A DNA stretch of 64,000 nucleotides, taken from contig VXBA01003290.1 in assembly GCA_013399895.1 (NCBI GenBank), positions 1 through 64,000 on the forward strand, written 5' to 3'. A program made the position numbers and the translations under genes. The DNA is from Serilophus lunatus. Lineage: Eukaryota; Chordata; Aves; Passeriformes; Eurylaimidae. The notes beneath the pieces are model-generated. The model worked only from the letters and a program-made list of their open reading frames with translations, made no database searches and was not told where the DNA came from. Each line of letters opens with the position of its first letter. Positions within the stretch are counted from its first letter, which is position 1. Of this stretch, positions 26,472 to 38,516 are shown piece by piece.

Positions 26472-26870
26472 TGTGTGGGTTTCAGGTTTATTGTTTTACA
26501 AAATAAACCAAAGCATGTTATCCACCTCTGAAGGGAAATGCCAGTGAATGTTTTTGTCAGTCACAGATGGCAGGACCCAGGAGCTGAAGGAACTGAACTT
26601 AAAGTGAAAGGACTGACCATGCCATGCAAGGAAGATGCTTGTACAACACGTCTGATTGGACAAGAAAGAAGCAATATGAGAATTGCTTCTCAGTGGATGC
26701 TGACATTCAAACTGCCCTATGCTGAAAGCCTTAGCTATCAATTGTGGTTAGAAAAGTGTAAACTATATGTAGACTATAAAAAAGTATTCTTGTAAACAAT
26801 AAATGGTTTTCTCCTTTGATACTACATCTGTGTGGTCGTGTGTCTTTGGGGGGACCCGGGTAGCCACACA
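26472..26870 (+). mobile_element. Solo LTR of an endogenous retrovirus, about 400 bp
   Basis: The segment has the order of landmarks expected of a retroviral LTR on the plus strand. It begins TGTGTGG and ends CCACACA, a perfect 7-bp terminal inverted repeat with TG...CA ends. A TATA box (TATAAAA) lies at 26775-26781, a polyadenylation signal AATAAA at 26798-26803, and a 67-bp tail rich in G and T follows, as in R-U5. Only about 20 bases separate TATA box and AATAAA, typical of compact ERVL-type LTRs. No target-site duplication is visible (AAAGG on the left, TCTCT on the right), so an edge may be eroded or misplaced. There is no second LTR or internal region. The family is not identified. Confidence 0.6.
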
Positions 26871-28281
26871 TCTCTTTTTCACTTGTTGGTCATTAAAATT
26901 ATCTTTGTGCTTTGGTAACTTATTGAAGATCAAGTTCTCCTTTTGTGACTATTGTAGCATTTAGGAGTATAGTACTGTCACCAGCCTGTGGTCCTTATCT
27001 GTCTCACAGGAGAAGGGTGTTCCTTGGTACTGACTTCTTAACATTGAAATATTTTTTGGAATCAATATAGGGTTTCTTCTTTCTTTTTCCCACTCAGGAA
27101 GAAAAGGCAAAACCAAGAGATTTTTGAGTTGGCTTGCCTTTATCATGATTGTGCACATGATTTATTATTATAGTGTGACAGAGGAAAAAAGGCTTTATAG
27201 TTGCTTTTATTGTGTGATCATGGAGAAGTATCAATCAGCAATGGAGAAGAGATTTTATGCTTTTCTTTACCTGATGCAGTTTTTAAAAACAATCTCTTTA
27301 GTTGCATAAGTAACCCTGGGAGTGAAAAATTGCAAAAAAGACAAGAAGAAAGAAGAGTATGGCTTTACTGGCAAGTTATATTCCATACCAAAGAATGTGT
27401 ATCTATTGAATGCATGCCTTTGTTTTGCATTTGTCCTTAAAAGTTGTTATTATTCCACATCTCTCTTTCTATGAATCATTCAGTGATGTTAAATAAATTC
27501 CCAAAAGTGAGCAAATATTAGTCACCTCTTTCCTGATACATGTAGCTGTGTGGGTGGACAGGTGGAGGCAGGTTAGATTGTAGACATTACTATATTTTCA
27601 ACATACTTTTAGTTAACTCGAGTTTTCTTTCTAATGCCTTGAACAGAACAACTGAATTAAGACTGGGGTAGAAGCATTATCCAGACATTTACCATGACTC
27701 AAAAATAGTAACAATAATAACAACAAAAATTATCCCAATCATGGTAGACAGCTTTTTCACATGGAGTAGTACACACTTCACATGGATGACTTACTTGTGC
27801 ATGTGCCTGTATGATTGCATCAAATTTCTCACACCCTACATAATAGGACAAAAGTACCAGAAACTGAAGAAGCATTTTCTTTCCCTCACCTCCAAAAGGC
27901 AAAGTACAACCGTTCTTGTTTTAGCAAACAGTAACAAACCTCCTGTAGTTTAGAGGTGCTGTGTCCAACTAGAAGTTGTATCATCTTGGAATAAGAAGGA
28001 AGCCATATCATATGTCATCTTTCCCTCCTGATGCAACTCTCCTAAATTCTCAGCCTACTGTTAAGACTCTGTCACATTTGGTCTGTGTTGTTCTCCAGTT
28101 GCCGGTCTGTTCTCCAGTAAAGTTATTTTCAACAAACCAAAGTTCTTCTATACTTAAACCCTTTTTGTCCTTTCCCTGCCAATTCTTTTTGTGTGGCTTT
28201 GTGCCATTTTTCTCTATTGTGAAGTTGGAACATCTAATTAACACAGCTTGAATAGCTACTTGAACAAAAATTTCATGAACT
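26871..28281. other. Unique sequence, no gene recognised
   Basis: The 1.4 kb between the solo LTR and the next CR1 copy has only short frames (90 codons or fewer) and no recognisable motif. Confidence 0.6.
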
Positions 28282-29250
28282 TCTATCATACAATTTTTGG
28301 ATTAGAAGAGATCTTAAAGATCATCTGGTTCCAAACCCTCTGCCATGGGGAGGGATACCTTCCACTAGACCAGGTTGCTCAAAGCCTAGTTCTGTCTAGC
28401 TTCAAACATTTCCAGTGACGGAGCATCCACAGCTTCGCTGGGCAGTCAGTTCCAATGTCTTATCACCCTCACAGTAAAGAATTTCTTCTTAATATTTGAT
28501 GTGAATCTACCCTCTTTCAGTTTAAAGCCATTCACTCTTGTTCTAATACTACCTGCCCTTGTAAAAATTCCAGGTCCAGCTTTTTAATAAGCCCCCTTTA
28601 GGTACTGGAAGGCTGTTATAAGAGGAACCTTCTCTTCTCTAGGATGAACAACTCCAGCTTTCTTGGCTTGTCTTCACAGGAGAGGTGCTCCAGCCCTCTG
28701 AGCATCTTTGTGGTCCTCCTCTGCAATTGCTCCAACACGTCAATGTCCTTCTTGTGCTGGGAGCCCCAGATCTGGATGCTGTACTCCAGGTGAGGTCCCA
28801 TGAGAGCTGAGTAGAGAGGGAGAATCACCTCCCTCGACCTGCTGGCCACACTTCTTTTAATGCAGCCCAAGGCACAGTTGGTTTTTCTGTCCTGCAAGCA
28901 CACACTGCTAGGTCACATCCAGCTTTTTGTCACCCAACACCCCCAAGTCCTTCTCCTCAGGGCTGCTCCCAATCAATTTTTCACACAGCCTATATTTGTG
29001 CATGGGATTACCTCAAACTGTGCACAGGATCTTGCACTTGGCCTTGAACTTTATGATGTTTGCATGAGCCCATCTCTTGACCTGTCAAAGTCCCTTTGGG
29101 TAACATTGCTTCCCTACAGTGTGTTGTCTGCACCACACAGCTTGGTGTACTCAACAAACTTGCTGAAGGTGCATTCAATCCCATTGTCTGTGTTGCTGAG
29201 AAATCTGTTCCTGGTGCCAGTCCCAAAGCCTGAAGAACACCATCATATGT
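28282..29250 (-). mobile_element. CR1 LINE, about 970 bp, ORF2 3' part plus 3' UTR
   Basis: This is one of the best-preserved CR1 copies here, lying on the minus strand with its 3' end at the left edge (the 'catacaatttttggattag' block). The plus strand then gives the complement of the 3' UTR ('ccatggggagggataccttcc', 'agaccaggttgctcaaagcc') and of the end of ORF2. Minus-strand translation of 28616-28903 shows the CR1 reverse-transcriptase C-terminus: SRSREVILPLYSAL, PHLEYSIQIWG, HKKDIDVLEQLQRR, TKMLRGLEHLS and LFILEKRRF. It extends upstream to a 'tgccagtcccaaagcctgaag' block near 29215. The catalytic part of the reverse transcriptase is not included because the copy is 5'-truncated. It cannot make a working protein. 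Confidence 0.93.
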
Positions 29251-31336
29251 TTTGGGAGCATTCAGTGATAAGTTCAGTGATAAATCCTCACTTTTAGGAG
29301 AGTTCAGACTGTGTCAGTTCAGCCTTCCAAAATGATCAAACCCAGTGGCAAAAGTTAGACTTGGGTTTATGCTCTGCTTTCAAACATACTTGAGATGTCA
29401 GTACTATAATCATATGTTAATTAGCTGAATAGCCACTCCTCAGCTGGAGACAGGACAGGGACAGAGGGCAATTTACTTTATGACAGTGCTTAGTGCAAAA
29501 CTAGGCTGCCATTTCCCTCCAGAACATTCACTTGTAAAGGGTTTTTTCATGCTTTTTTGTGTGAGATGTGCTACAATTTAAATAGTATTTACTAGCATGT
29601 CTAATTATCAATGTGTTATGAAATGTCCCTTGGACGATATTTGTTACAGTGGCTCTGCAGAACATTTCTATGTTTGGTTGCGCTAACCTTTTAATTCAGG
29701 TCACCTGACAAAAATCATGCTATAGCATACAGTCAGAATCAGTGTAAGACCTGATTACCTTTTAAGATGTCCTCTCTAGTTTCAGCCTTTGATTAAAAAC
29801 TTATATTACACATCAGATATGAGCAATAGGCCTGACTTGCTTCCCTTTCATCAATTCACACATAACGTGTTAACTCCATGCTGACTATGGATATAAACTG
29901 TAACTGGTTGAAGTCAAAAAATTATGGAAAGATGGTGAAGATCTAGATTTTTAGGGTTGCACTCTTGGAGAATAAATTGTATATAAATCACATAGAAGTT
30001 CTTGTGATATTCTTCTTTGCTTTTCTAAATGTAGTTGATGACATAAACGGACTCAGAAGTTTATGCTAAATCACTTTGTCAAAACAATGTCAACAGTGCC
30101 AGATCATGACAGATGATTGGACGACAACACTTTCTTTACAAAGATGCCTCTCAAGTATTCTCCTTTTATATATAGTGCTGGTCTTGGCCTTATTACTCTC
30201 TGAAGTCTTCTGACAGCATATTTCATGAATCCCTTTGTGGGGAAAGCAGCCAGTCAATCACCACCTAGCTTTTTTTTGTGTGCTTTACTTTAGTTTTGAT
30301 GTAAGTACATTGGGCTGGTATTAAAGTTTAATATAGTTTATACAATTATAAACTTGTGCAATTTTTTTTAATGTGGTATAACTTGGATTGCATTTCATGT
30401 GGTTTAACATGTTTTAAGAATTATTTTATGTTTTACCATTGTAATTAAATGCAGACATTTATAAATGTTTCATGTCTGAAAGTTGTGTTTGGCTGATGCA
30501 AGGTCTGAAACTAAATCAGCCTGACTATGCCTTAGTAACAAATTTCATATTTTCATATTTTTTTGTAAGGTCTTATCACTCAGTGGTGGGGAATATGTTC
30601 TTAAAAAGGCCTGTAGTGACTATAGTTCCCAGCTGTAGCCCATCTCTTCCTGGAGAATCATGAAATGAGCTATTGCAGCATAAAAGTCCAGTGTCTCTGC
30701 TGGAGAAACCTCACTGTGAGTTGTTCAGTCATTCTCACTGGCACGTCTGCCTCAGCACTACTGTCTACAAGGTTCACAGAGGAGCCAAATGGGTCGGCTC
30801 CCAGTTTTGGCTGTTAACCTTATAGAAAGCTGGGCAGAAATCCACGGCCTTTAAGGTGTATCTTATGTACAGCAAAGGCCAGCAGCAGTTTTGCCTGATT
30901 TAACCAGCACAGAGACACATGGGGAACAGCCTAGAGGATGTAGAAATAGCTACAATCAAGGTCACTGCTAGAAAGTTCTGTGATCCTCTGCCATGTGCTT
31001 CCTGGAGGATTATATGTTGTCTTTACCACTGGAAGTAAGTTTTAAAACCAGTTTGAGATTTGTTTCTCTTCCTGCTCCAGAGGTCTCTGTTGGAGAACCT
31101 GTAGGAAATCCTGAAAAATCCTGATACCCAGTGTAGACACTGCTCCAGGAGCACCCTTGCTTATAATAGTTTGCTTTAGTGAAGTTCTTAGTTTTGTAAC
31201 AGGTAGAGATATCCCTGAAGCAAACAGCAATACTTAGGACCATTGTTCTGAATTCCACACCTTTGTGGGGATTTTTTGTTTTAGTGTTTAAAAAAAAAAA
31301 AGTTATTAGATCATTGAAGGCATTTTCATGATAGAT
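29251..31336. other. Unique sequence, no gene recognised
   Basis: No gene or known repeat is recognised in this interval; frames are short. Confidence 0.6.
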
Positions 31337-31392
31337 GACAGAGTCACGGAATGGGTAAAGTTGGAAAAGAGCACAGTGTGCCATCTGGTACA
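31337..31392 (-). mobile_element. Short CR1 3'-tail scrap
   Basis: The plus strand reads 'agagtcacggaatgggtaaag', then 'ttggaaaagagc' and 'ccatctggta', close to the complement of a CR1 3' end ('agaatcacagaatgg', 'ttggaaaagacc', 'catctggt'). Only about 55 bases are present. Such very short 5'-truncated copies are common for CR1, but with so little sequence the call is moderate. Confidence 0.5.
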
Positions 31393-32573
31393 ATGACAAT
31401 TATTTTTCTTTGCATGATTGGGGTAGGGAAAGAGTCTGTGAGGAAAGCCTCTGGGATTGATTGGAATTTTCATTGAAAAGGCAGAGAAAACACTTTCATA
31501 TCCTCTTTTTTTTTTTTCCTCCCTTGTTTTTGAATTTTTATTCTTTCCTAAATGTACTGTGAACTTGCCATGTTCTGGGTCAGGAAAAAGACCATAACCA
31601 GTTTATTATTATTTTTCCTTTTAATGAAGCTGATTTCTTTTCCCAGTATGTGCACTTTGCAGTCCACTGGTTTGGACAGGAAAATCTGTCCTTGTTAAGA
31701 AAAGTACTGAATAAAACAGAGCTGTTAGCCCATATCCAAAAATATTCTATGTTTTTGTCTTTGAGTTCTGCTGGAAATGCTACATTAACTTTGCCTCAGG
31801 ACACTAATTAACAAACTGGTCATTAATTGCTGATAATAAGGAACTTGTCAGCAGTCATTGTTTCCTTAAACTGCCTAAATTCATGAGGACAACTTTAGAA
31901 GAAAGTACCTCTCTGAAAGATCCCTGCCTTTCCTCCCAAATGAGAGAAACTCTCAGTAAATGAATGAAAAGAACCCTGGGACTCTGTTGTCGGATAATAT
32001 TAGTTTCTGAAGAAACAGAGCTTTATCTAGAAACGACCAGTAATGTGATGCTAGAATAAGTTGTTTCCTTGATAATGCTTCTTGCCTTTGATTGTAAACA
32101 AACTTCACTAAAAATGGGTGTGACAGAGTCATTTCATTCCCAAGGATCGAAGTGGCAGTCCTGTATATATTTCTTGCCTGTCTTCACTTCTCTTTTCCAT
32201 ATAAATAATGAAATGATGACAGATGTGTGGTGACATTACAGTCAGTAATAACAATTGCTGCCATTTAATCTGGAGGTGAAAAGTTGGGCTGAAATTAGAA
32301 CAGGTATCTTAGGCCTCAAGGCATTTGGAAAGAGGTTACAGTGCTCAGAGTTAGGGATGAAAAAATATTTCTCTAAACAAAATTGATGGTAATGTTTAGG
32401 GAATCTGCAGGCACCTTCTGTCCTCTTGCATTCCAGGAGGATACAATGCTTCTATTTTCATAGTTCCTGATATTCAAAGAAGATGTGTAAAAGGATGTAA
32501 ACCCAGAAAAAATTCTGATTCAGAGGAGTTTCAATGAGCTCTTATGTTTTCTAGATTATATGAAGACATGTAA

Positions 32574-32637
32574 AAAACAAAACAAACAAACTGCACAAAC
32601 AAAAAACAAACAAAACCAACAAACAACAAGACTACAC
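32574..32637. repeat. Imperfect (CAAA)n tract
   Basis: Repeated CAAA and CAAAA units with interruptions over about 64 bases, an old or unstable microsatellite. Confidence 0.85.
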
Positions 32638-33000
32638 CAAAAACTCAAACTAAAACAGAAAAAATCCCCAGAAAAAAACCCAGATATTTTTATTTAAAAC
32701 AGAAGCTTAGAACTTTAGGTAATGGGAGTTTACTGCTCTCCTCTTGTTTTGCTTTTTTTATGCTGAGCTGAGGAGACTGGTTTCTTCTTTGATTAAACAT
32801 GATCAAAGTGACTATTCCTTTTTTTCCTTCATCAGTTAGCCTTTTTTCTTATTTTCCTTAATTTTAAAATATCTTTTAAAACATCTGGTATTCAGGGACT
32901 ATTACCTTGAAATTATTGTGAGAAAGGGTAGATTTAGGTGATCTACTATATTGTCTTTGTCTTTATTTTAATATGTTATTGTGGGAATGTTGAGATTACT

Positions 33001-33085
33001 TATATATATATATATGTTTGGATTATATTATGTATAATTATAATATTATAATACAATTATATTATTTTCAAATAAAAAATTATGA
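33001..33085. repeat. AT-rich low-complexity tract starting with (TA)8
   Basis: A run of TA dinucleotides near 33001-33016 leads into about 70 bases of almost pure A and T, including repeated TATAATTATA-like motifs. Confidence 0.85.
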
Positions 33086-33650
33086 TTGCAAAATGGATCA
33101 ATAAAGGAATAAAATTTGCTATCATTTGAAATTCAAATATATAAACGCATAGAGAACTAATGTTTCATATCCAAACTGGAAAAGTTTTTTGAAAAGTCAT
33201 AGATGTTAATTCAAAAAAATATGTCACATAATTAAACTGATTCAAATTCTCTCTGTTGCCTTGTGTCTCCAATAACCTTGCAAAATTTAGGGAAAAAAAT
33301 TCAAATTTCTGATGAGAAAAAAAACATAAATGTGCATCTCTTTGCCCCAGATCATTGTCAGTTTACTTCCTGCATTTTTAGGAGGCATTTTGATATTATA
33401 GAGAAGTTGGCTTTTTGGGATCTTCTGAATATTTTTTCATTTTTGCCTTTATTAAAGATGTACAGCGCAAAGAAGTGCAGAAAAAACATTTTCCCCAAAC
33501 AAGACATAAAAGAAACAACAGGGAAAAAAAGTTTAATGAAACTGCACATCAAAAAAGATTTAGTGACCTTATGATGCTAAAATCAAGACATATTAAATCC
33601 GATAAAGTATTGAATGTTGACTTCTATTAAGCCAGATCTGCTTAAATGAG

Positions 33651-34725
33651 TGTGGTGGGTTGACCTTGGCCAGATGTCAGATGTCACCAAAGTCTCTCTA
33701 TCACTCTCCTCCTCACCTGGTCAAAGAAGAGAAAATATAACGAAGATCATGAGTCTTATCATGGGTCATGATAAGAACAGGGCAAAATAGATTCAAATGG
33801 GAGAAATTAATAAAATTTATTAAATTATTGCCAATAAAAATCAGAGCAGGGTAAAGAGAAATAAACCCAAATGTTGAAATCACTTGCCCTCATGCTTCCC
33901 TTCTTTCTGGGATCAACTTCACTCCTGATTTCACTACCTTCCCCCCACCAACTGCACAAGGGATGGGTAATCAGGGTTGCATTCAGTTCACCATGTTTTC
34001 TCTGCTGATCTTTCCTACTGACTCACTTCTCTGATCCAGCAAGGGATCCCTCTCACAAGAGATAGTTCTCCATTAACTTCTCCAACATGAGTCCTCCAAC
34101 ACGGGCTGCTGTTTTTCCTCATCTGCTCCAGTATGGGTCAATTCCGTGAGGTCACGACTCCTACCAACAAAACTTCTCCAACTTGGGCTCCTCTCTTCAT
34201 GTGTCCACAGGCCCTGACAACAAACCTGCCTCAGCATAGGCTTCCCACCACATCACAGCCTTCAGGCATCTGCTCCAAAGTGAGGTCATCCAAGGGCTGC
34301 GGGTGGATATCTGTTCCTCTGCGTATCTCCATGGTTTGCAGGGGGACAGCCTACCTCCCCATGGTCTTCACCACGCTGTGAGACCATGCCGCATGGGCTG
34401 CAGGGGAATCTCTGCTGTGGTGCCTGGAGCACCATCTCCCCTTCCTTCCTCATTGAACTTCTTATCAGCAGAGCTGTTTCTCTTACCTATCCTTGTTCCT
34501 CTCTTCCAGATGCTGCTGCACGGCAGTATTTTTCCCCTTCTCAAATATGTTATCCCAGAGGCTCTACCACTGTTGCTGGTGGGCTTGGCCTTGGCCAGTA
34601 GCAGGTACATCTTGGAGCCAGCTCCACTGAACATGGAGGAAGCTTCTGGCAGCTTCTCAAAGAATCCACCCCCTGTAGCCCTCCTGCTACCAAATCTTTG
34701 CCAAACAAACCCAATACAATAACCA
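33651..34725 (-). mobile_element. Solo LTR of an avian endogenous retrovirus, about 1.1 kb
   Basis: The plus strand begins TGTGGTGGGTTGACCTTGGC, a familiar terminus of a large avian LTR family. It runs through its characteristic 'ggtggatatctgttcctctg' and 'ttcaccacgctgtgagacc' blocks to 'caaacccaatacaataacca' at the right edge. The 5-bp sequence ATGAG flanks both ends (33646-33650 and 34726-34730), an exact target-site duplication that supports the edges. Promoter signals fit minus-strand transcription: a TATA-like ATATTTGAG at about 34541-34549 (minus) and AATAAA on the minus strand at 33816-33821, leaving about 165 bp of R-U5. The LTR holds a 9-bp hairpin at 33755-33775. No internal retroviral genes are adjacent, so it is a solo LTR. 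Five-base duplications are typical of ERVL-type elements, but class is inferred. Confidence 0.88.
33755..33775. repeat. 9-bp inverted repeat inside the LTR
   Basis: CTTATCATG at 33755-33763 pairs exactly with CATGATAAG at 33767-33775 around GGT. It lies in the R-U5 side of the minus-strand LTR and may be a local duplication peculiar to this copy. Confidence 0.85.
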
Positions 34726-34841
34726 ATGAGAAACAATAGTCATGGATGAATTTTCACAGTTATTTTGGGTGAACATCTGTCAACAACTGACTTTTGAAGT
34801 TACTGTGGATTCATGGATTGACTGTGGACTGCATCAGGGAC
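34726..34841. other. Short unique spacer
   Basis: It holds the right copy of the ATGAG target duplication at its start and otherwise nothing recognisable. Confidence 0.6.
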
Positions 34842-34885
34842 TCAGGGAGCCCTTGAGATCTCTTCCAGCACTATTGTGGTTCTAT
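34842..34885 (+). mobile_element. Short CR1-like 3'-tail scrap
   Basis: The plus strand reads 'cccttgagatctcttccagc' and then 'gtggttctatg', which resembles the last bases of a CR1 in sense orientation ('ccttgagatcccttccaacc', 'gattctatg'). Only about 45 bases are left, so the assignment is tentative. Confidence 0.4.
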
Positions 34886-37202
34886 GTAGTTAAATACCTT
34901 GCTGAGCCCTGTGAAATTGGAGGAAAATTATTTCTCTATTGTCAGACTGAAAGCCTTAAAACCAACCAGACAAAAGACCAAAACACTTATTAGTGAGAAG
35001 GGCAGTCTAGGGAGGACACATGTAAAAACGGAAAATAGAGGAACTAAGATTCCGCTATAGTGGCATCAGGTCATTATGATTTATAATATTATAATTGGAC
35101 AGTAACTTGTGGGGAGCACCCTTGACCCCCTTTCTGGAGCTGAGATTCTCGTAAAGATAACACAAAGATACTGACAAGAGCTTGTTTTGTCTCCAAAAGA
35201 TTAAAACCTAGATGAATGACAAGAAACAACATATGGATGAAGCTAATTGATAGAATGGGATGGTGGGAGGATGACCTCATTTACAGAAGAATAACTATCA
35301 CCCAAGGCATATATCTTCTTGGCTGCACATTATGGTCTGGCAGTGTTTGGTAGGACTTGCGGCAGAAGCAAACCTTCAGATAGGATGAAATCCAAACTAA
35401 ATAGCTCTTAGTTTTTAGTTAAACATACTCTAATTTTATTACATGTTTAAGGAAATTTCAGGGAATTTTATAGGAACAGGTGAAAGAGCAATAGTAGCTG
35501 GATGAGTTCTCGCAAAATCCTGTTTCTACTGCAGGAAAGGAAGCAAGGGGTGAATTTGTCCTTGTGCTGGGTGCAATGATAATACCTTCAACTTGATCAG
35601 TAAGGGCGTGCCTATGAAATGTGTGTTCTTGAGCATCCTATTTGTTTAAAGATGGAGGCTTGGCTGTGCATTGGTTGAGTTAATGTTAATCCATCTCTTT
35701 TCTCATTCAAAATTAAAGAATCCAATGGATTCAGTGCTGGAGACAACTCTCAGAACCCTTGGGTTTCAGAACTAATTCTTGCTGATTCCAAGATCAGCCA
35801 GAGGAAAGTAGTTTGCTGTGGGTCTTCTTTTTTTTTTTTTTTTAAAAAAAAATCTAACATAAAATTTGTTTACTTATTAGAGAAAGATTTTGAGGACTGG
35901 TGAATTACCTGTGAGGTGTTGAAATTAAGTGCTGGTCATTTTTGTCCATAAAACTATGAAAATCTATATCTAAATATTGCATAGCAAAAATTAATTTGAT
36001 GAAACATTTCAGGAATATATGTGGAGAACAGTATTTTTCTTTCTACTCCTAGAATTTTTTTTATTTCCATTTCATTTTATTTGTGTTATTCTTCGGGCTA
36101 TTTTAAAACCCTTAAGAGTTAAACGTGACGGGTTGTATGTGTGCATTGGAATATGATTTACCACATTTTTCCCATGCCATGATTATACGAATTCCTGCTT
36201 ACATAAGAAAATATTTGAACATAAAAAGCAATAATTTGGAATCAGACTGTACAAGATGAATCATGGGACAAAATCTCCTTAGAGATCCAAAAACATTTTC
36301 TGGCATTCATTCCAGAGTGTTTTCATAAAACTTTTTTTTCTGAAATAGAATTTCTCAGAAAATACTAAGAAAAAAAAAATAATAATAAAAGGCAACCAAA
36401 AGCTGCAACTTGACTGCAAAATGTGTATGTTATATGAAGAAAATCCAGCCTGTATTGACCTTTGCCCTGATATAGATTACTCTTCAAAGGCCCCTTCTGT
36501 TCCACAGTTAAAGAAAAAGCTCCTGTTTTGAAGACTCATTTCTTTTGTTGATTTACTATTAACAGAATTATTGGGCCTTCATGTTGATTTTTTTTTCTTT
36601 TTTTAAAAGCCAAAGCTATCCAAATTCCCAGATCCCTTTTGATTAGTGTGAACATCATCGCCTGCAAGTTATCAGATTGTTTTCTCTCTCATGTTCATTA
36701 ATTGATGGTTTTATGACCTATAAAAGCCAAGAATCATCTCAGCTAGAACTTAGAAAAATACAAACCTATTTAATCTAGTACATAGCTTTTAGCAGCAGTA
36801 GAAGCAGTGTGAAGACACAGGTCAATAAGAATAGCGGCTGATATATTGCAGTTGCTGTTACACAATGTCTCTGAATACAAAAAGGAGTAGAGAACATGTA
36901 TAGTATCTTTCAGACTTATGTATATGCAACAAATGATTTATCTGAACAACTGCAACTTCATGGGCATAGCTGTAGAAATAAAGAAGTAAAACTAGTCTGA
37001 AGATGCTTTTTCTTAGCCATACAACAATGACAAATTCAGTAATAATTTATTAATGTAGATCTGAATACAGAGTAGACTCTCCTGGCAATGGGAAAAAAAA
37101 CAAACAGGTAGAGTGCTTTTTATCAAAAGGTTGAGCTAGACCTATTTATTTATTTATTTAAATTTAAATATACCATTATCCAATCTGATTTCCTTTTATG
37201 AC
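34886..37202. other. Unique AT-rich sequence, no gene recognised
   Basis: No gene or family repeat is recognised. A T16A9 run at 35828-35852 and an (ATTT)n run at about 37142-37160 are simple repeats. The stretch at 36120-36240 and the following 'cattaattgatggttttatg' near 36700 have homeodomain-type cores and could be conserved noncoding sequence, untested. Confidence 0.55.
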
Positions 37203-38070
37203 AAGGTATCCTATCTAGTTGATCAAGGAAAGCCAGTTGATGTGATCTTTTTGAATTTTAGTAGAGCTTTCCATACTGTCTCTCACAAGATCCTTCTGGA
37301 CAAAGTGTCCAGCACACAGCTGGATAAACACATCGTGATTGCTGAGCAGTTGGCTCACGGGTCAAGTAGAGAGGGTAACAGTGACTGGGGCAACATCAGA
37401 CTGGTGACCTGCCACTAGTAGGGTTCTGCAGGATTCCATCCTGGGTCCTATGCTCTCGAACATCTTCATAAATGACTTAGACAAGACAAGAAGTGATACT
37501 AAGCAAGTTTGCAGATGACACAAAAGTGAGAAGAGCTGTTGACTCCTTCAAAGGCAGGGAGGCCCTACAGAGAGCCCTCAACAAATTAAAGGATTGAGCA
37601 ATCACTAACGATATGAAGTTCAACAGGAGAAAGTGCCAGATTCTTCACATGGGATGAGACAACTCTTGATGTAAACCGACTGGGGAATGAGATGTTGGAA
37701 AGCAGAGCTGCAGAAAGGGACTTGGGCATGCTCATCAATGACAAGTTGAATATGAGTCAGCAGTGCCTTGGCAGCCAGGAGGACAAACCATGTTTGGGGA
37801 GGCATCAGACTACACCCTTCGAGGGAGGGGATTGTCCCACTCTGCTCTGCACTGGTGTGGCTCCACCTTGAATATCATGCGTAGTTTTGGAAACTGCAAT
37901 ATAAGAAAGATATTGAGCTGTTAGAAAGTGTCTAAAGGAGGGCAATGAAGATGGTGAAGGAGCTTGAGGGTAAGACATATGATGAGTGGCTAAGGTCTCT
38001 TGGTCTTTTCAGTCTGGAGAAAAGGAGACTGAGGGGAGACCTCACTGCAGTCTACAAATTCCTTGTGAGG
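37203..38070 (+). mobile_element. CR1 LINE reverse-transcriptase fragment, frameshifted
   Basis: The plus strand encodes the second half of a CR1 reverse transcriptase in broken form. From 37239 one frame reads DVIFLNFSRAFHTVSH, matching the CR1 palm motif usually written DFSKAFDTVSH. At 37508-37528 a second frame reads FADDTKV, the catalytic FADD box with both aspartates kept. From 37945 a third frame reads the C-terminal signature SLGLFSLEKRRLRGDL followed by AVYKFLVRR. These motifs lie in three different frames, so at least two frameshifts separate them, and in-frame stops are also present. The copy is truncated at both ends (no 3' UTR), ending near 38070. It is a dead LINE fragment, of a different CR1 subfamily from the copy at 62928. 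Confidence 0.93.
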
Positions 38071-38516
38071 CGAAGATATATCCTTAACGCTATAGCAAGA
38101 AAGGTTACTAAACTTCTATTTTGTCAAACGTGACTTAAACAATTCCTTTCTGCTTTTGCCTAAAACTCGCAATCTTGAAAAAAGCCAAGCCCTTTTTATT
38201 GAAATTAAAGATAATCTATAATTCAGCTCACAAAAGAAATCAGTAAATAATTCAAGAAATAAATTTGTCAGTGTCAGAAGCAAAGAGAAATAGGGCTGTG
38301 CAAAAGGCTGCAATGAACTGTTGTTAACAGAAGGGGAGCTGATTGCAGTGCCTGCAATAGTGCACTTATCTCAGAAGTCACCTATCTCAATAGCAATAAT
38401 GAGAGCAAAAAGATCAGTAAATTATACTGCAATTACAAAGAGAGATGGAAGAGATGCTGCTCCTCTTTCTTTCCTGTGTTTTCAGGCAGGAATGAGCAGA
38501 TTGACTACTGAGACAG
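38071..38516. other. Short unique spacer, no gene
   Basis: Nothing recognisable lies between the CR1 fragment and the LTR. The last five bases, 38512-38516 (GACAG), are the left target-site duplication of that LTR. Confidence 0.65.

Larger units (their letters stand above)
31393..33650. other. AT-rich unique sequence with low-complexity tracts
   Basis: No gene is recognised. Simple tracts include poly-T near 31508, a CAAA-rich tract at 32574-32637 and a TA-rich tract at 33001-33085. A 103-codon plus-strand frame at 33263-33574 has Lys-rich AT-driven composition and no motif. Confidence 0.6.

Noticed and set aside
28616..28903. 95-codon frame with clear protein similarity
   Set aside because: It is a real coding remnant, but of the CR1 reverse transcriptase, and is reported as part of that element and not as a host gene.
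34303..34736. Frames of 122-139 codons on both strands
   Set aside because: They lie inside the solo LTR at 33651-34725, where GC-rich sequence leaves frames open by chance; no retroviral protein motif is visible.
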